Source of the DNA: an uncultured bacterium
GTDB taxonomy: Bacteria > Verrucomicrobiota > Lentisphaeria > Victivallales > UBA1829
DNA length: 34,174 nucleotides
NCBI GenBank assembly: GCA_900549415.1
Contig: URNX01000037.1
Location: 1 to 34,174 of the forward strand
Reading direction: 5' to 3'
A program made the translations under genes and the position numbers. The notes below the pieces were generated by a model, which saw only the letters and a list, made by a program, of their open reading frames with translations, made no database searches and had not been told where the DNA came from. Of the stretch, positions 1 to 8,421 are shown one piece after another. The first letter of the stretch is position 1. Every line of letters begins with the position of its first letter.

Positions 1-170
1 ACAGATCGGTTAGGAAGTCCGTTGAAGATATCCTGAATACTCTTTTGAATGAAGAAGCGGATGCAATCTGCAACGTCTGCCGCTATCAGTGAACTCATCC
101 AGGCAAGCAGAACATTATCCTGGACGTTGTCTGTAAAAATATCAGGCGTCCGCAATTTCTTTTCCCTGTT
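1..170 (+). pseudogene. Decayed IS256/Mutator-type transposase N-terminal fragment
   Basis: Reading from base 3, the frame gives RSVRKSVEDILNTLLNEE and then ADAICNVCRYQ before a TGA stop at 90-92. This resembles the N-terminal region of IS256/Mutator-family transposases, which typically read like VRxSVEETLNxLLDAEADxLCNAxRYERSxxRxDTRAGHY. After the stop, a shifted frame gives SSRQAEHYPGRCL, resembling the following RQDTRAGHYERxL stretch. Another frame then gives VKISGVRNFF, resembling the LKVPKLRxLPF segment. The fragment is therefore probably a frameshifted, stop-containing remnant without a catalytic domain. The upstream part lies outside the window. The match is from memory of the family, and the part after base 92 is much weaker than the part before it. 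Confidence 0.55.
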
Positions 171-184
171 TCCCATACAAAAGC

Positions 185-214
185 GCGCCCGGTTCTTTTG
201 AGGGAACCGGGCGC
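185..214 (-). terminator. Rho-independent terminator after pyruvate:ferredoxin oxidoreductase
   Basis: An 11-bp perfect GC-rich stem pairs GCGCCCGGTTC (185-195) with GAACCGGGCGC (204-214) around an 8-base loop. Read on the minus strand it lies just past the stop codon of the oxidoreductase and is followed by GCGCTTTTG, a short T tract. Confidence 0.8.
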
Positions 215-240
215 GGCGCTTTACGGACAGCCGATGAATA

Positions 241-3200
241 TTACTTCATCAGAGCGCCGACCTGCTGATAGAACTCCATGCGTTTCGCCGCATCGGCTTC
301 CGCTTTTTTGTAGAGTTCATCCGCATGAGCCGGGTTGGCTTTCAGCAGAGCTTTGTAACGGCCTTCGGAACGGATGAAGTCCTGGAAGGTTCCGTTCGGG
401 GCTGTCTTGACGTCCCAGGTGAACGGAGTTTCGTTGGCCGGGTTGTAACGGTAGAGCGGATAGTAGCCGCAGTCGACCGCGCGTTTTTCCTCGGTCTGGG
501 TCTTGGACATATCGATACCGTGAGCGATACACGGAGCGTATGCGAAGATGATGGACGGACCGTTGTAGGCTTCCGCCTCGAGGAAGGCCTTCATGGTCTG
601 GTTTCTGTCAGCGCCCATCGCGACGGATGCGACGTAGACATAGCCGTAGCTCATGCTCATGAAGCCCATGTTCTTCTTGTAGGTCTTCTTGCCGCCCGCT
701 GCGAATTTTGCAACCGCCGCGGTCGGGGTGGACTTGGACGCCTGTCCGCCGGTGTTGGAGTAAACTTCGGTGTCGAGGACGAGGATGTTGACGTTCTTGC
801 CCTGAGCGAGGACGTGGTCAATGCCGCCGTAACCGATATCGTTTGCCCAGCCGTCGCCGCCGACGATCCAGACGGACTTGTCGCAGAAGTAGTCGGAGAG
901 TTCGCTGACCTTCTTGAGGTGCTCGCATCCGCATCCTTCGAGAGCCTTTGCGATTGCGGCTTTCGCCTTGTTCTGAGCTTCAACGGCTTCCGGAGTCTTG
1001 GAGTTGTCCCAGTGGCTCATTGCGCCGTTGAGAGCGTCCTTGAGATCCGCCGGAGCCTTGTCGCTTGCGAGGATCGTTTCAACTTCCTGCTTGAGGAGAG
1101 CGCGGTTGGCGTCGACAGCCATGCGCATACCGAAACCGAATTCGGCGTTGTCTTCGAACAGGGAGTTCGCCCATGCGGGACCGCGACCGTTTTTGTCCTT
1201 GGTGTAAGGAATGGTCGGGAAGGTACCGCCGTAGATGGAGGAGCAGCCGGTGGCGTTTGCGATCATGACGTTTTCGCCGAAGAGCTGAGCCATCAGTTTG
1301 ACGTACGGGGTTTCACCGCAGCCGGCGCATGCACCGGAGAATTCGAAGAGCGGCTTGCGGAGCATTGCGCCCTTGACGGTGGTGATGGGGTTGGAGCCCA
1401 TGACGTTGTCCGGGAGAACATCGTTGAAGAACTTTTCGTTCTCGTTTTCGCCGGCAGCGCGTTCTGCTTCGAGGGTGGACCAGGTGAGCGCGGGTGCGAG
1501 TTTACCGCCCTTGTTCACGGTGCACTGGTCAACGCAGACGCCGCATCCGGTGCAGTCTTCGATGTAGACCTGGATCTTGTACTGGAGCGCGGAATCCTTG
1601 CCCTTTGCCGCGACGGACTTGAAGGAAGCCGGAGCGGAAGCGAGGTTTGCAGGGTCGATCAGTTTAGCGCGGATTGCAGCGTGCGGACATGCCATGCCGC
1701 AGACGTTACACTGAACGCAGGTGGCGGAGTTCCAGTGCGGAACGCGCGGGGCGATACCGCGTTTTTCGAGGCAGGCTGTGCCGGTCGGAATCTTGCCGTC
1801 GACGGACATCGCGGAAACCGGGATGCTGTCGCCCTGGAGTTTCATCGAGGGTTCGATGATCTTCTTCGCGAATTCGGAAGCATGATCCGGGAGGAGCTTG
1901 ACCATCGGAGCGGACGGGATGCCGTCGAGGGAAGCGGGAACCTGAACCTGCTGGCAGGCGTTGATTGCGGCGTCGATGAGCGCAAGGTTCATGTTGACGA
2001 CGTCATCGCCTTTTTTCTTGAAGGTCTTCTTGGTCATTTCCTTCATGCCTTCTTCCGCCTTTTCGAACGGAACGATGCCGGAGACCTTGAAGTATGCGAC
2101 CATCATGACGGTGTTTGCGCCTTTGCCGCGGAGTCCGGGCTGTTCGGCGATCAGTTTTTCCGCATTGATGTTGTAGAATTTGATCTTCTTGTTGATGATC
2201 GTTTCCTGCATGTCGCGGGTGAGGTGCTTGAACACTTCATCGTTGCTGAAGTGGGAGTTCAGGAGGAACGTTCCGCCTTCCTTGATGCCCTTCAGGAGAT
2301 CGTAGCGTCCGACATAGCTGAATGCGGAGCAGGAGACGAAGTCCGGAGAGGTGATGAGGTAGGTGCTCTTGATCGGTTTCACGCCGAAACGCAGGTGCGA
2401 AACGGTGACGCCGAAGGATTTCTTGGAGTCGTAGGAGAAGTACGCCTGGGCATCCATGTCATCGCGGTACTTGCCGATGATCTTGATGGAGTTCTTGTTT
2501 GCACCGACTGTTCCGTCGCCGCCGAGACCCCAGAACATGCAGTTCGTGGTGCCTTCCGGCTCGGTGACGATCTCTTCGTCAACCTTGAGGGAGGTGTTGG
2601 TGACGTCATCGTCGATACCGACGGTGAAGCCGTGGAAGCCGTCTTTCGCGAGGTGCTTGTAGACAGCGAGGACCATGGAGGGAGTGAACTCCTTGGAGGA
2701 GAGACCGTAACGGCCGCCGATGATGCGGATGTTCATGCCGGTGAGGGCGACGACCACATCGAGGTAGAGCGGCTCGCCGATTGCGCCCGGCTCTTTGGTG
2801 CGGTCGAGAACCGCGATGCGTTTGACCGTGGCGGGAAGCGCTTTCTTGAAGGCTTCGACGTCGAACGGACGGTAGAGGCGGACTTTGACGAGACCGAGCT
2901 TCATGCCGCGTTTGGCATTGAGGTACTCAATCGTTTCGTCGATGGTTTCGCAGCTGGAACCCATGGCGACGATGACGTCGGTTGCATCAGCCGCGCCGAC
3001 ATAGTCGAAGAGGTGATACTGACGGCCGGTCTTGGCTGCGACCTTGTCCATGTATTCCTGAACGATCGCCGGGGTGGCGTTGTAGAATTTGTTGACCGTT
3101 TCACGACCCTGGAAGTAGACGTCCGGGTTCTGGGCGCCGACGTTGGTGATCGGCTTGTCCGGGCGGAGACCGCGTGCGCGGAACTCTTCAATGTACTTGG

Positions 3201-3789
3201 GTTCGACAAGTTCCTTGATTTCGTCGTAGGAGATTTCGTGGTACTTGTGAACTTCGTGGGAGGTACGGAATCCGTCGAAGAACTGCAGGAACGGAACGCG
3301 TGCCTTGTAGGTGGAGAGGTGGGCGACGAGCGCGAGATCCATTTCTTCCTGGACGGAAGCGGCGGAGAGCATGGCGAAACCGGTGTTGCGGCAGGCCATG
3401 ACATCGGAGTGGTCGCCGAAGATGGCGAGCGACTGAGCTGCGAGGGAACGGGCGGTGACATGGAAGACGGTCGGGATGAGCTCGCCGGCGATCTTGTACA
3501 TGTTCGGGATCATCAGGAGCAGACCCTGGGAAGCGGTGTAGGTGCTGGTGAGAGCGCCCGCAACCAGAGAACCGTGAACGGCTCCGGCCGCGCCTGCTTC
3601 AGACTGCATCTCTGCAACTTTGACCTGCTGGCCCCAAATGTTCTTCTTGCCTTCTGCCGCCCACTGGTCAACCCACTCGCCCATGGTGGACGACGGGGTG
3701 ATCGGATAGATGGCTGCGACTTCGCTCAGCGCGTAAGCGACGTGTGCGGCACAATAGTTACCGTCTTGTGTGTTTGTAATGCCCGACAT
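241..3789 (-). CDS. nifJ: Pyruvate:ferredoxin (flavodoxin) oxidoreductase, single-chain
   Basis: The 1182-residue length matches the homodimeric single-chain enzyme that decarboxylates pyruvate to acetyl-CoA and CO2 and reduces ferredoxin in the cytoplasm. The order of parts is complete. The N-terminal domain carries YPITPSSTMGEW. A central dicluster ferredoxin domain has CVQCNVCGMACP (Cys691/694/697/701) and CTGCGVCVDQC (Cys746/749/752/756). The C-terminal thiamine diphosphate domain has GACAGCGE (Cys821/824), the GDGWANDIGYGG cofactor motif and DTEVYSNTGGQ. The start is the ATG at 3789 with GGAGGAAT just upstream. It has its own promoter and terminator and follows a transhydrogenase operon on the same strand, which suggests the two share the ferredoxin pool. 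No damage was seen. The 1163-residue frame opposite it is a coding shadow. Confidence 0.97.
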   Translation of the reverse strand: MSGITNTQDGNYCAAHVAYALSEVAAIYPITPSSTMGEWVDQWAAEGKKNIWGQQVKVAEMQSEAGAAGAVHGSLVAGALTSTYTASQGLLLMIPNMYKIAGELIPTVFHVTARSLAAQSLAIFGDHSDVMACRNTGFAMLSAASVQEEMDLALVAHLSTYKARVPFLQFFDGFRTSHEVHKYHEISYDEIKELVEPKYIEEFRARGLRPDKPITNVGAQNPDVYFQGRETVNKFYNATPAIVQEYMDKVAAKTGRQYHLFDYVGAADATDVIVAMGSSCETIDETIEYLNAKRGMKLGLVKVRLYRPFDVEAFKKALPATVKRIAVLDRTKEPGAIGEPLYLDVVVALTGMNIRIIGGRYGLSSKEFTPSMVLAVYKHLAKDGFHGFTVGIDDDVTNTSLKVDEEIVTEPEGTTNCMFWGLGGDGTVGANKNSIKIIGKYRDDMDAQAYFSYDSKKSFGVTVSHLRFGVKPIKSTYLITSPDFVSCSAFSYVGRYDLLKGIKEGGTFLLNSHFSNDEVFKHLTRDMQETIINKKIKFYNINAEKLIAEQPGLRGKGANTVMMVAYFKVSGIVPFEKAEEGMKEMTKKTFKKKGDDVVNMNLALIDAAINACQQVQVPASLDGIPSAPMVKLLPDHASEFAKKIIEPSMKLQGDSIPVSAMSVDGKIPTGTACLEKRGIAPRVPHWNSATCVQCNVCGMACPHAAIRAKLIDPANLASAPASFKSVAAKGKDSALQYKIQVYIEDCTGCGVCVDQCTVNKGGKLAPALTWSTLEAERAAGENENEKFFNDVLPDNVMGSNPITTVKGAMLRKPLFEFSGACAGCGETPYVKLMAQLFGENVMIANATGCSSIYGGTFPTIPYTKDKNGRGPAWANSLFEDNAEFGFGMRMAVDANRALLKQEVETILASDKAPADLKDALNGAMSHWDNSKTPEAVEAQNKAKAAIAKALEGCGCEHLKKVSELSDYFCDKSVWIVGGDGWANDIGYGGIDHVLAQGKNVNILVLDTEVYSNTGGQASKSTPTAAVAKFAAGGKKTYKKNMGFMSMSYGYVYVASVAMGADRNQTMKAFLEAEAYNGPSIIFAYAPCIAHGIDMSKTQTEEKRAVDCGYYPLYRYNPANETPFTWDVKTAPNGTFQDFIRSEGRYKALLKANPAHADELYKKAEADAAKRMEFYQQVGALMK

Positions 3790-3833
3790 TCGATATTCCT
3801 CCTTACCGGGTTATAAAGATAGAGTCTGTGCAT

Positions 3834-3880
3834 GATCTGATTTCAAAACCTCGTTTTTCGGGGAGTCTTGAAATCAGATC
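3834..3880 (-). promoter_or_regulatory. Long leader hairpin in the 5' UTR of nifJ
   Basis: A 13-bp perfect inverted repeat pairs GATCTGATTTCAA (3834-3846) with TTGAAATCAGATC (3868-3880). The 21-base loop can itself pair as CCCCG-AAAAA-CGAGG with one mismatch. It starts about eight bases after the transcription start expected from the promoter at 3895-3923 and ends about 45 bases before the nifJ start codon. It has no T tract on the minus strand, so it does not look like a simple terminator. It could be an mRNA-stabilising 5' hairpin or a dyad operator overlapping the start of transcription. The protein or signal is unknown. Confidence 0.6.
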
Positions 3881-3894
3881 GTGACACATTCGCA

Positions 3895-3923
3895 AGTATA
3901 CATCTGAAAAGAAAAAAAGTCAA
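3895..3923 (-). promoter_or_regulatory. Sigma70-type promoter of nifJ
   Basis: On the minus strand TTGACT (3918-3923) and TATACT (3895-3900) are separated by 17 bases. Both are close to consensus. The site lies between the terminator of the preceding operon and nifJ, so nifJ should be transcribed on its own. Confidence 0.7.
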
Positions 3924-3975
3924 ATACTTTTCCGCGAAAAAATGAGGTTTTTTGCCCTTTTTTCTGCAAAAAAAA

Positions 3976-4006
3976 CGCGCACCGCCCTTTTTGCGGACGG
4001 TGCGCG
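3976..4006 (-). terminator. Terminator of the transhydrogenase operon
   Basis: CGCGCACCG (3976-3984) pairs with CGGTGCGCG (3998-4006). On the minus strand the stem runs straight into CGTTTTTTTTGC, a classic intrinsic terminator 22 bases past the stop codon of the last gene of the operon. Confidence 0.88.
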
Positions 4007-4027
4007 CGGTGTTTTCAGCCGGGAAGC

Positions 4028-6064
4028 TTACTTTTTGATGCGCCAGTCGAGAGCGCCGACCGGGCACTCTTCGATGCAGGCTCCGCAGTCCTTGCAGGAG
4101 AGCGGGAGTCCCTCGTTGAACGCGGTGCCGACAACCGTCTGGAAGCCGCGTTTCATCGGTGCGAGGAGATGCTTGTTGATGATCTCTCCGCAGACTTTCA
4201 CGCAGGTTCCGCAGCGGACGCATTTCTGGCGGTCGTAAATGATGACCGGATGACGTGTATCCGGAGCTCCGTGCGGACGTTCTCCGGAGTATTTCTTCGG
4301 ATCGCAGCCGAGAAGCGTCGAGTATTTTTTCAGTTTGCAGTCACCCTTCGCGGTGCAGCTGCACTCAATGCAGCGCTCGCCTTCCTTCTGGATTTTCTCC
4401 GCCGGAATGGTCGGGGAGATTTCCGTGAAGGTCGTCTTGCGGAGTTCGAGCGGAATCATTTCCGGTTTCACACGTTCCGCATCGGAGACCTCATGCAGGA
4501 ACACAAGGTCGTCCTTCTTGAGGCTGGACCAGTGACCGCGGGAGACGTTGAACTCCGGAGCGGGGGTGTATTCGCGCTTGTCGAGGAAGGCGAGAACGGC
4601 ATCCGCCGTGCGATGCGCGGAGGCGATGCTTTCGACGACCGTTTTCGGTCCGGTTACGCAGTCGCCGGCGGCGAAAACGTTGTCCGTTCCCGTGCAGAGC
4701 AGAGTCTTTCCGCAGACTTCGACGTCGCCTCGTTTCGTGGCGGCGAGGCCGGCGGGAGCGACGGTGCGCTGGCCGATTGCGGCGATCACGGTATCGGCTT
4801 CGATTTCGAAGTCGGAGCCCGGAACCGGTTCCGGTTTGCGGCGTCCGGAAGCGTCGGGTTCGCCGAGCGCCATCTTCTGGCAGACGAGCGCGAGTTTGCC
4901 GTTATCCTTCTTGTAGAGACGGACCGGAGCGGTGAGAAGCTGGAGCTTTGCGCCTTCTTCAATCGCTTCTTCAATCTCGATTGCCTGAGCGGGCATTTCC
5001 TTCTGCGTTCTGCGGTAGACGATGGTCGCTTCTCCGCCGAGGCGGATGGCGGTGCGGGTGCAGTCCATCGCGGTGTTGCCGCCGCCGACGACCAGGGTTT
5101 TGCCCGGGTTCTTGCAGTCCTTCCAGTTCTTGTCCGCGATCGCGCCGAGCCAGTCGATGCCCATTTCGGCGAGTTCGTCGCCTTCGATGCGCATGGCGCT
5201 TGCCTGCCAGGAACCGACTGCGATGATTACGGCGTCGTAGCTTTTCTTGAGTTCATCGAGGGAGAGGTTCTTCCCGAGTTCGCGTCCGCATTCCCAGGTG
5301 ACGCCCATCTTCTTGAAGTGTTCGAGTTCGCGGCGGAGGGTGTCTTTGGGGAGACGGAATTCGGGGATGCCGTAACGGAGCATTCCGCCCGCTTCCGGCT
5401 GCTTGTCGAACATGGTGACGGCAACTCCGGCGAGACGCAGGTCGTATGCGGCGGCGAATCCGGCGGGGCCGGCGCCGACGATGGCGACCTTCTTGCCGTT
5501 CAGCGCGGGAAGCTCTTCCATGTAGGTGTCGTAGTGCAGATCAGCGGCGAGACGCTTGAAGTCGTTGATGGAGACAGCCGCGCCGAAGATGTTCTTGCGG
5601 CAGTCCTTCTCGCAGAAGCGCGGGCAGACGCGTCCGACGGACATCGGCAGGGGAATGCGCTTCTTGATGATCTTCAGGGATTCGAGGAAGTTGCCCTTGC
5701 GTCCTTCGCGGACATATTCCTCGACGGAAGCGTGTGCGGGGCACGCCATGGTGCAGGGAGCTTCGCAGTCGCCGGTGTGCTCGGAGAGGAGCAGGTTCAG
5801 CGCGGTGCGGCGCATGTCCTGAACCTCTTCGGAGGAGGCGTCGATCTGCTGTCCCTCGCTCGGACAGGCCGAGCAGGAGGGGAGGAAGCGTCCGGTTTTG
5901 AGATCTTTGACCACGCAGACGAAGCAGGAGGTCGTGCGGGAGATCTTCTGATTGTAACAAAGGGTCGGAATATCCAGACCCATTCTTCTGGCTACGGAGA
6001 GAATGGTCTCTCCGGGCGCCGCGGTCTGCGGCTTGCCGTCTATGATGAAGTTGATGTCAGGCAT
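4028..6064 (-). CDS. GltD/NfnB-like FAD oxidoreductase with N-terminal 2Fe-2S and C-terminal 4Fe-4S domains (StnC-type)
   Basis: This 678-residue flavoprotein appears to be the third subunit of an electron-bifurcating transhydrogenase. Residues 1-80 form a NuoG-type [2Fe-2S] domain with Cys36/47/50/64 (CX10CX2CX13C). A GltD-type cysteine motif follows (CEAPCTMACP). The two-dinucleotide GltD core has VGAGPAGFAAAYDL (Gly197 onward), GGGNTAMDCTRTA and a terminal AAGD motif. Near the end comes CIECSCTAKGDCKL, then two [4Fe-4S] motifs at Cys615/618/621/625 and Cys657/660/663/667. The start is the ATG at 6064, which begins MPDINFIIDG. A longer in-frame extension overlaps the preceding gene and has no family resemblance. 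The gap to the NuoF-like gene is 14 bases. No H-cluster or molybdopterin motif is present, so it is neither hydrogenase nor formate dehydrogenase. The closest described arrangement is the Sporomusa-type Nfn. Confidence 0.85.
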   Translation of the reverse strand: MPDINFIIDGKPQTAAPGETILSVARRMGLDIPTLCYNQKISRTTSCFVCVVKDLKTGRFLPSCSACPSEGQQIDASSEEVQDMRRTALNLLLSEHTGDCEAPCTMACPAHASVEEYVREGRKGNFLESLKIIKKRIPLPMSVGRVCPRFCEKDCRKNIFGAAVSINDFKRLAADLHYDTYMEELPALNGKKVAIVGAGPAGFAAAYDLRLAGVAVTMFDKQPEAGGMLRYGIPEFRLPKDTLRRELEHFKKMGVTWECGRELGKNLSLDELKKSYDAVIIAVGSWQASAMRIEGDELAEMGIDWLGAIADKNWKDCKNPGKTLVVGGGNTAMDCTRTAIRLGGEATIVYRRTQKEMPAQAIEIEEAIEEGAKLQLLTAPVRLYKKDNGKLALVCQKMALGEPDASGRRKPEPVPGSDFEIEADTVIAAIGQRTVAPAGLAATKRGDVEVCGKTLLCTGTDNVFAAGDCVTGPKTVVESIASAHRTADAVLAFLDKREYTPAPEFNVSRGHWSSLKKDDLVFLHEVSDAERVKPEMIPLELRKTTFTEISPTIPAEKIQKEGERCIECSCTAKGDCKLKKYSTLLGCDPKKYSGERPHGAPDTRHPVIIYDRQKCVRCGTCVKVCGEIINKHLLAPMKRGFQTVVGTAFNEGLPLSCKDCGACIEECPVGALDWRIKK

Positions 6065-6078
6065 TGCAAATACTCCGT

Positions 6079-7815
6079 TCACTTGTTGTTGGAATTGAAA
6101 CCTTCGCCGCGGGGAACGCGCTTGATGGCCTTCTTCGGGCACATCTCCAGACAGGAGTTGCACTTGAGGCACTTGGCGTTGTCGATGACGAAGTCATTGG
6201 TGATGGTCGCCGCCGGACAGTTTTTGATGCAGAGTCTGCACTTGACGCACTTGCTCTGGTCAAGCTGAAGGTCGACGAGGGTGGAACAGACAAGCGAGGG
6301 ACATACTTTGTTCTTGACATGAGCCTCGTATTCGTTGCGGAAGTAGCGGATCGTGGAGAGGGCGGGGTTCGGCGCCGTCTGACCGAGTCCGCAGAGCGCG
6401 CCCTTGCGGATTTTCGGACCGAGATCCTCAAGGAACGCAATGTCCTCTTCCGTGCCGTTTCCGGCGGTGATGCGTTCGAGGGTTTCGTACATGCGCGTGG
6501 TTCCGACGCGGCAGAAGGTGCACTTGCCGCAGGATTCACGGTGCGTGAACGAAAGGAAGTAGCGGGCGGTTTCGACCATGCAGCGGTTGTTGCCGATGAC
6601 GATGAGTCCGCCGGAACCCATGATTGCGCCGAGCTCCTTGAGGGAGTCGTAGTCGACTTTGACGTCGAACTTGTCCGCCGGGATGCAGCCGCCGGAAGGT
6701 CCGCCGGTCTGAACGGCCTTGACGGATCCGGGTTCGGCGCCGCCGATGTCGTAGACGATTTCCGCGAGGGTGACGCCCATCGGGACTTCGGTCAGTCCGG
6801 GGAACTTGAGGTCGCCGGCGAGAGCGAAGATCTTGGTGCCTTTGCTCTTTTCGGAGCCGATTGCGGCGAATTTATCCGCACCCATGTTGAGCAGCGGAGC
6901 GATGTTCGCGAACGTTTCGACGTTGTTGATTGCGGTCGGCAGGCCGTTCCAGCCGCTGTCTGTCGGGAACGGAGGACGGAAACGCGGAGTTCCGCGCTTG
7001 CCTTCGAGCGAAGCGATCATCGAAGTCTCTTCGCCGCAGACGAATGCGCCCGCACCCTCTTTGATCTTGATTTCGAGAGCTTTTTCGCGTCCGGGCAGCT
7101 TGTCGAGTCCGGCTTCCTGAATCGCCTTGATTGCAATCTTGAGGTGCTTGATGGCGAGCGGGTATTCTGCGCGGCAGTAGATGAAGAGCTTGGTCGCGCC
7201 GGTCGCGTAGGCTCCGATGAGCATGCCTTCGAGAACCTGGAACGGGACGCTTTCCATCATGGAGCGGTCCATGAATGCGCCCGGGTCGCCTTCGTCGGCG
7301 TTCATGATGAGGACCTTTTCGGGGACCTGCTTTGCGGCGAGGAAGGACCACTTCATTCCGGTGGGGAAGCCGCCGCCTCCGCGTCCGCGGAGTCCGGCCT
7401 GTTTGATGGCGTCGACAACTTCGGAGGGCTTCATTGCGGTGGCTTTTTTGAGAGCGTCGAAACCGCCGTTTGCCTTGTATTCTTCAATGTCGCAGGGGAC
7501 GATGCGTCCGGCGAGACGGGTCACATAGAGCGCCTCTTTCTGAGCGCGTTTTTCGGGAACTGTGAAGCGTCCGTTTTCGGAGAGAGCGAGGATGTCTTTT
7601 GCTGCTGCGTCGGTTCCTTTGACGGAGGAGTAGAAGACGGAGCCGTTGTCGGTTTCAACTTCGACGATCGGTTCGGTGTAGCAGTGACCGATGCAGCCGA
7701 CTCCGACGACGGGGATTTCGCCCGCGTTTCGTTTAAGAGCCTCGAGGACTTCCCCGGCTCCGGCGGCGAGTCCGCAGGATGCGACTCCGACTTTGATGCG
7801 TTTGATCTGAGCCAT
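6079..7815 (-). CDS. NuoF/HydB-like NADH-binding flavoprotein subunit (StnB-type)
   Basis: This 578-residue subunit would bind NAD(H) and FMN and is the expected bifurcation module of the complex. The N-terminal thioredoxin-like 2Fe-2S domain has Cys14, Cys41 and Cys45, so only three of the usual four ligands are obvious. The NuoF core has GRGGGGFPTG (from Gly144), NADEGDPGAFMDRS for FMN, and GEETSMIASLEGKRG. A [4Fe-4S] site is CGKCTFC (Cys429/432/435) with a later Cys in GALCGLGQ. The C-terminal dicluster ferredoxin domain has Cys523/526/529/533 and Cys549/552/555/559. This is the same architecture as HydB of bifurcating hydrogenases. It is separated by five bases from the NuoE-like gene upstream and 14 bases from the GltD-like gene downstream, consistent with one operon. 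Confidence 0.9.
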   Translation of the reverse strand: MAQIKRIKVGVASCGLAAGAGEVLEALKRNAGEIPVVGVGCIGHCYTEPIVEVETDNGSVFYSSVKGTDAAAKDILALSENGRFTVPEKRAQKEALYVTRLAGRIVPCDIEEYKANGGFDALKKATAMKPSEVVDAIKQAGLRGRGGGGFPTGMKWSFLAAKQVPEKVLIMNADEGDPGAFMDRSMMESVPFQVLEGMLIGAYATGATKLFIYCRAEYPLAIKHLKIAIKAIQEAGLDKLPGREKALEIKIKEGAGAFVCGEETSMIASLEGKRGTPRFRPPFPTDSGWNGLPTAINNVETFANIAPLLNMGADKFAAIGSEKSKGTKIFALAGDLKFPGLTEVPMGVTLAEIVYDIGGAEPGSVKAVQTGGPSGGCIPADKFDVKVDYDSLKELGAIMGSGGLIVIGNNRCMVETARYFLSFTHRESCGKCTFCRVGTTRMYETLERITAGNGTEEDIAFLEDLGPKIRKGALCGLGQTAPNPALSTIRYFRNEYEAHVKNKVCPSLVCSTLVDLQLDQSKCVKCRLCIKNCPAATITNDFVIDNAKCLKCNSCLEMCPKKAIKRVPRGEGFNSNNK

Positions 7816-7820
7816 GTTGA

Positions 7821-8276
7821 TCAGTCCATTTTTCTGTATTCATTCAGGATTTTGACGAGATTTTTGCGGTCCAGCTTGCCGTACACGCGGCCGTTGATGG
7901 CCATGACGGGGGCGAGACTGCAGCAGCCGAGGCAGGCGACGGTCTGGAGAGAGAATCTTCCCTCTTTGTCCGTTTCGCCGTCTTTTATACCGAGTTCGGC
8001 TGTGATCCACTGCTGAATGAGCGGGGAACCTTTGATGTGACATGCGGTTCCGTCGCAGCTGCTGATCTGGAATCTTCCGGGTTTGACGCGTTTGAACTGG
8101 GCGTAGAATGTAAGTACGCCTTCGACTTCAGCGGGGGACATCCCGAAGTTTTCGGCGACTGCGCGCACGGCGTCGTCTGAAACATATCCTTCCTTCTGCT
8201 GAATCAACTGAAGACCCTTGATCAGATCTCCTTTTTCGTGTCCTATCTCTTCCAGATAGGAGAACTCTGACAACAT
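7821..8276 (-). CDS. NuoE/HydC-like thioredoxin-fold 2Fe-2S subunit (StnA-type)
   Basis: This 151-residue protein carries the NuoE [2Fe-2S] pattern CDGTAC (CX4C) and CLGCC (CX3C), preceded by the usual helical region containing GMSPAEVEGVLTFYAQF. It would relay electrons to or from the NuoF-like subunit. The start was set at the ATG at 8276 because it has a strong AGGGAGG eight bases upstream. A frame extension to 8315 would run through that ribosome site. It is the first gene of the three-gene operon and has a credible promoter at 8316-8343. Confidence 0.92.
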   Translation of the reverse strand: MLSEFSYLEEIGHEKGDLIKGLQLIQQKEGYVSDDAVRAVAENFGMSPAEVEGVLTFYAQFKRVKPGRFQISSCDGTACHIKGSPLIQQWITAELGIKDGETDKEGRFSLQTVACLGCCSLAPVMAINGRVYGKLDRKNLVKILNEYRKMD

Positions 8277-8315
8277 AAATAAACCTCCCTGATTATTGTA
8301 TGTTCGTAACTGCAT

Positions 8316-8343
8316 AATCTATCATAATTTTCACTCTTTTCAA
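8316..8343 (-). promoter_or_regulatory. Candidate promoter of the StnABC-type operon
   Basis: On the minus strand TTGAAA (8338-8343) is followed 16 bases later by TAGATT (8316-8321). This puts the transcription start about 30 bases before the start codon of the NuoE-like gene. The remaining sequence up to the AraC gene at 8422 shows no strong hairpin. Confidence 0.5.
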
Positions 8344-8421
8344 GATTGAAAAACGGATTTTCCCGCTTTCCGCCTGTTTTGTGCGTAAAATAAGACGTGA
8401 CTAACAGGAGACTCCCGGCTT

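Noticed and set aside
325..3816. A 1163-residue open frame opposite nifJ
   Set aside because: It is antisense to a clearly complete pyruvate:ferredoxin oxidoreductase, has no recognisable domain, and arises from codon bias in GC-rich DNA.
4169..8016. Long plus-strand frames opposite the transhydrogenase operon
   Set aside because: These are shadows of three genes with full iron-sulfur and flavin motifs; no ribosome sites or domains are seen.
4028..8276. Bifurcating [FeFe] hydrogenase or formate dehydrogenase operon
   Set aside because: No H-cluster cysteine motifs and no molybdopterin domain are present; the third subunit is a GltD-like flavoprotein.
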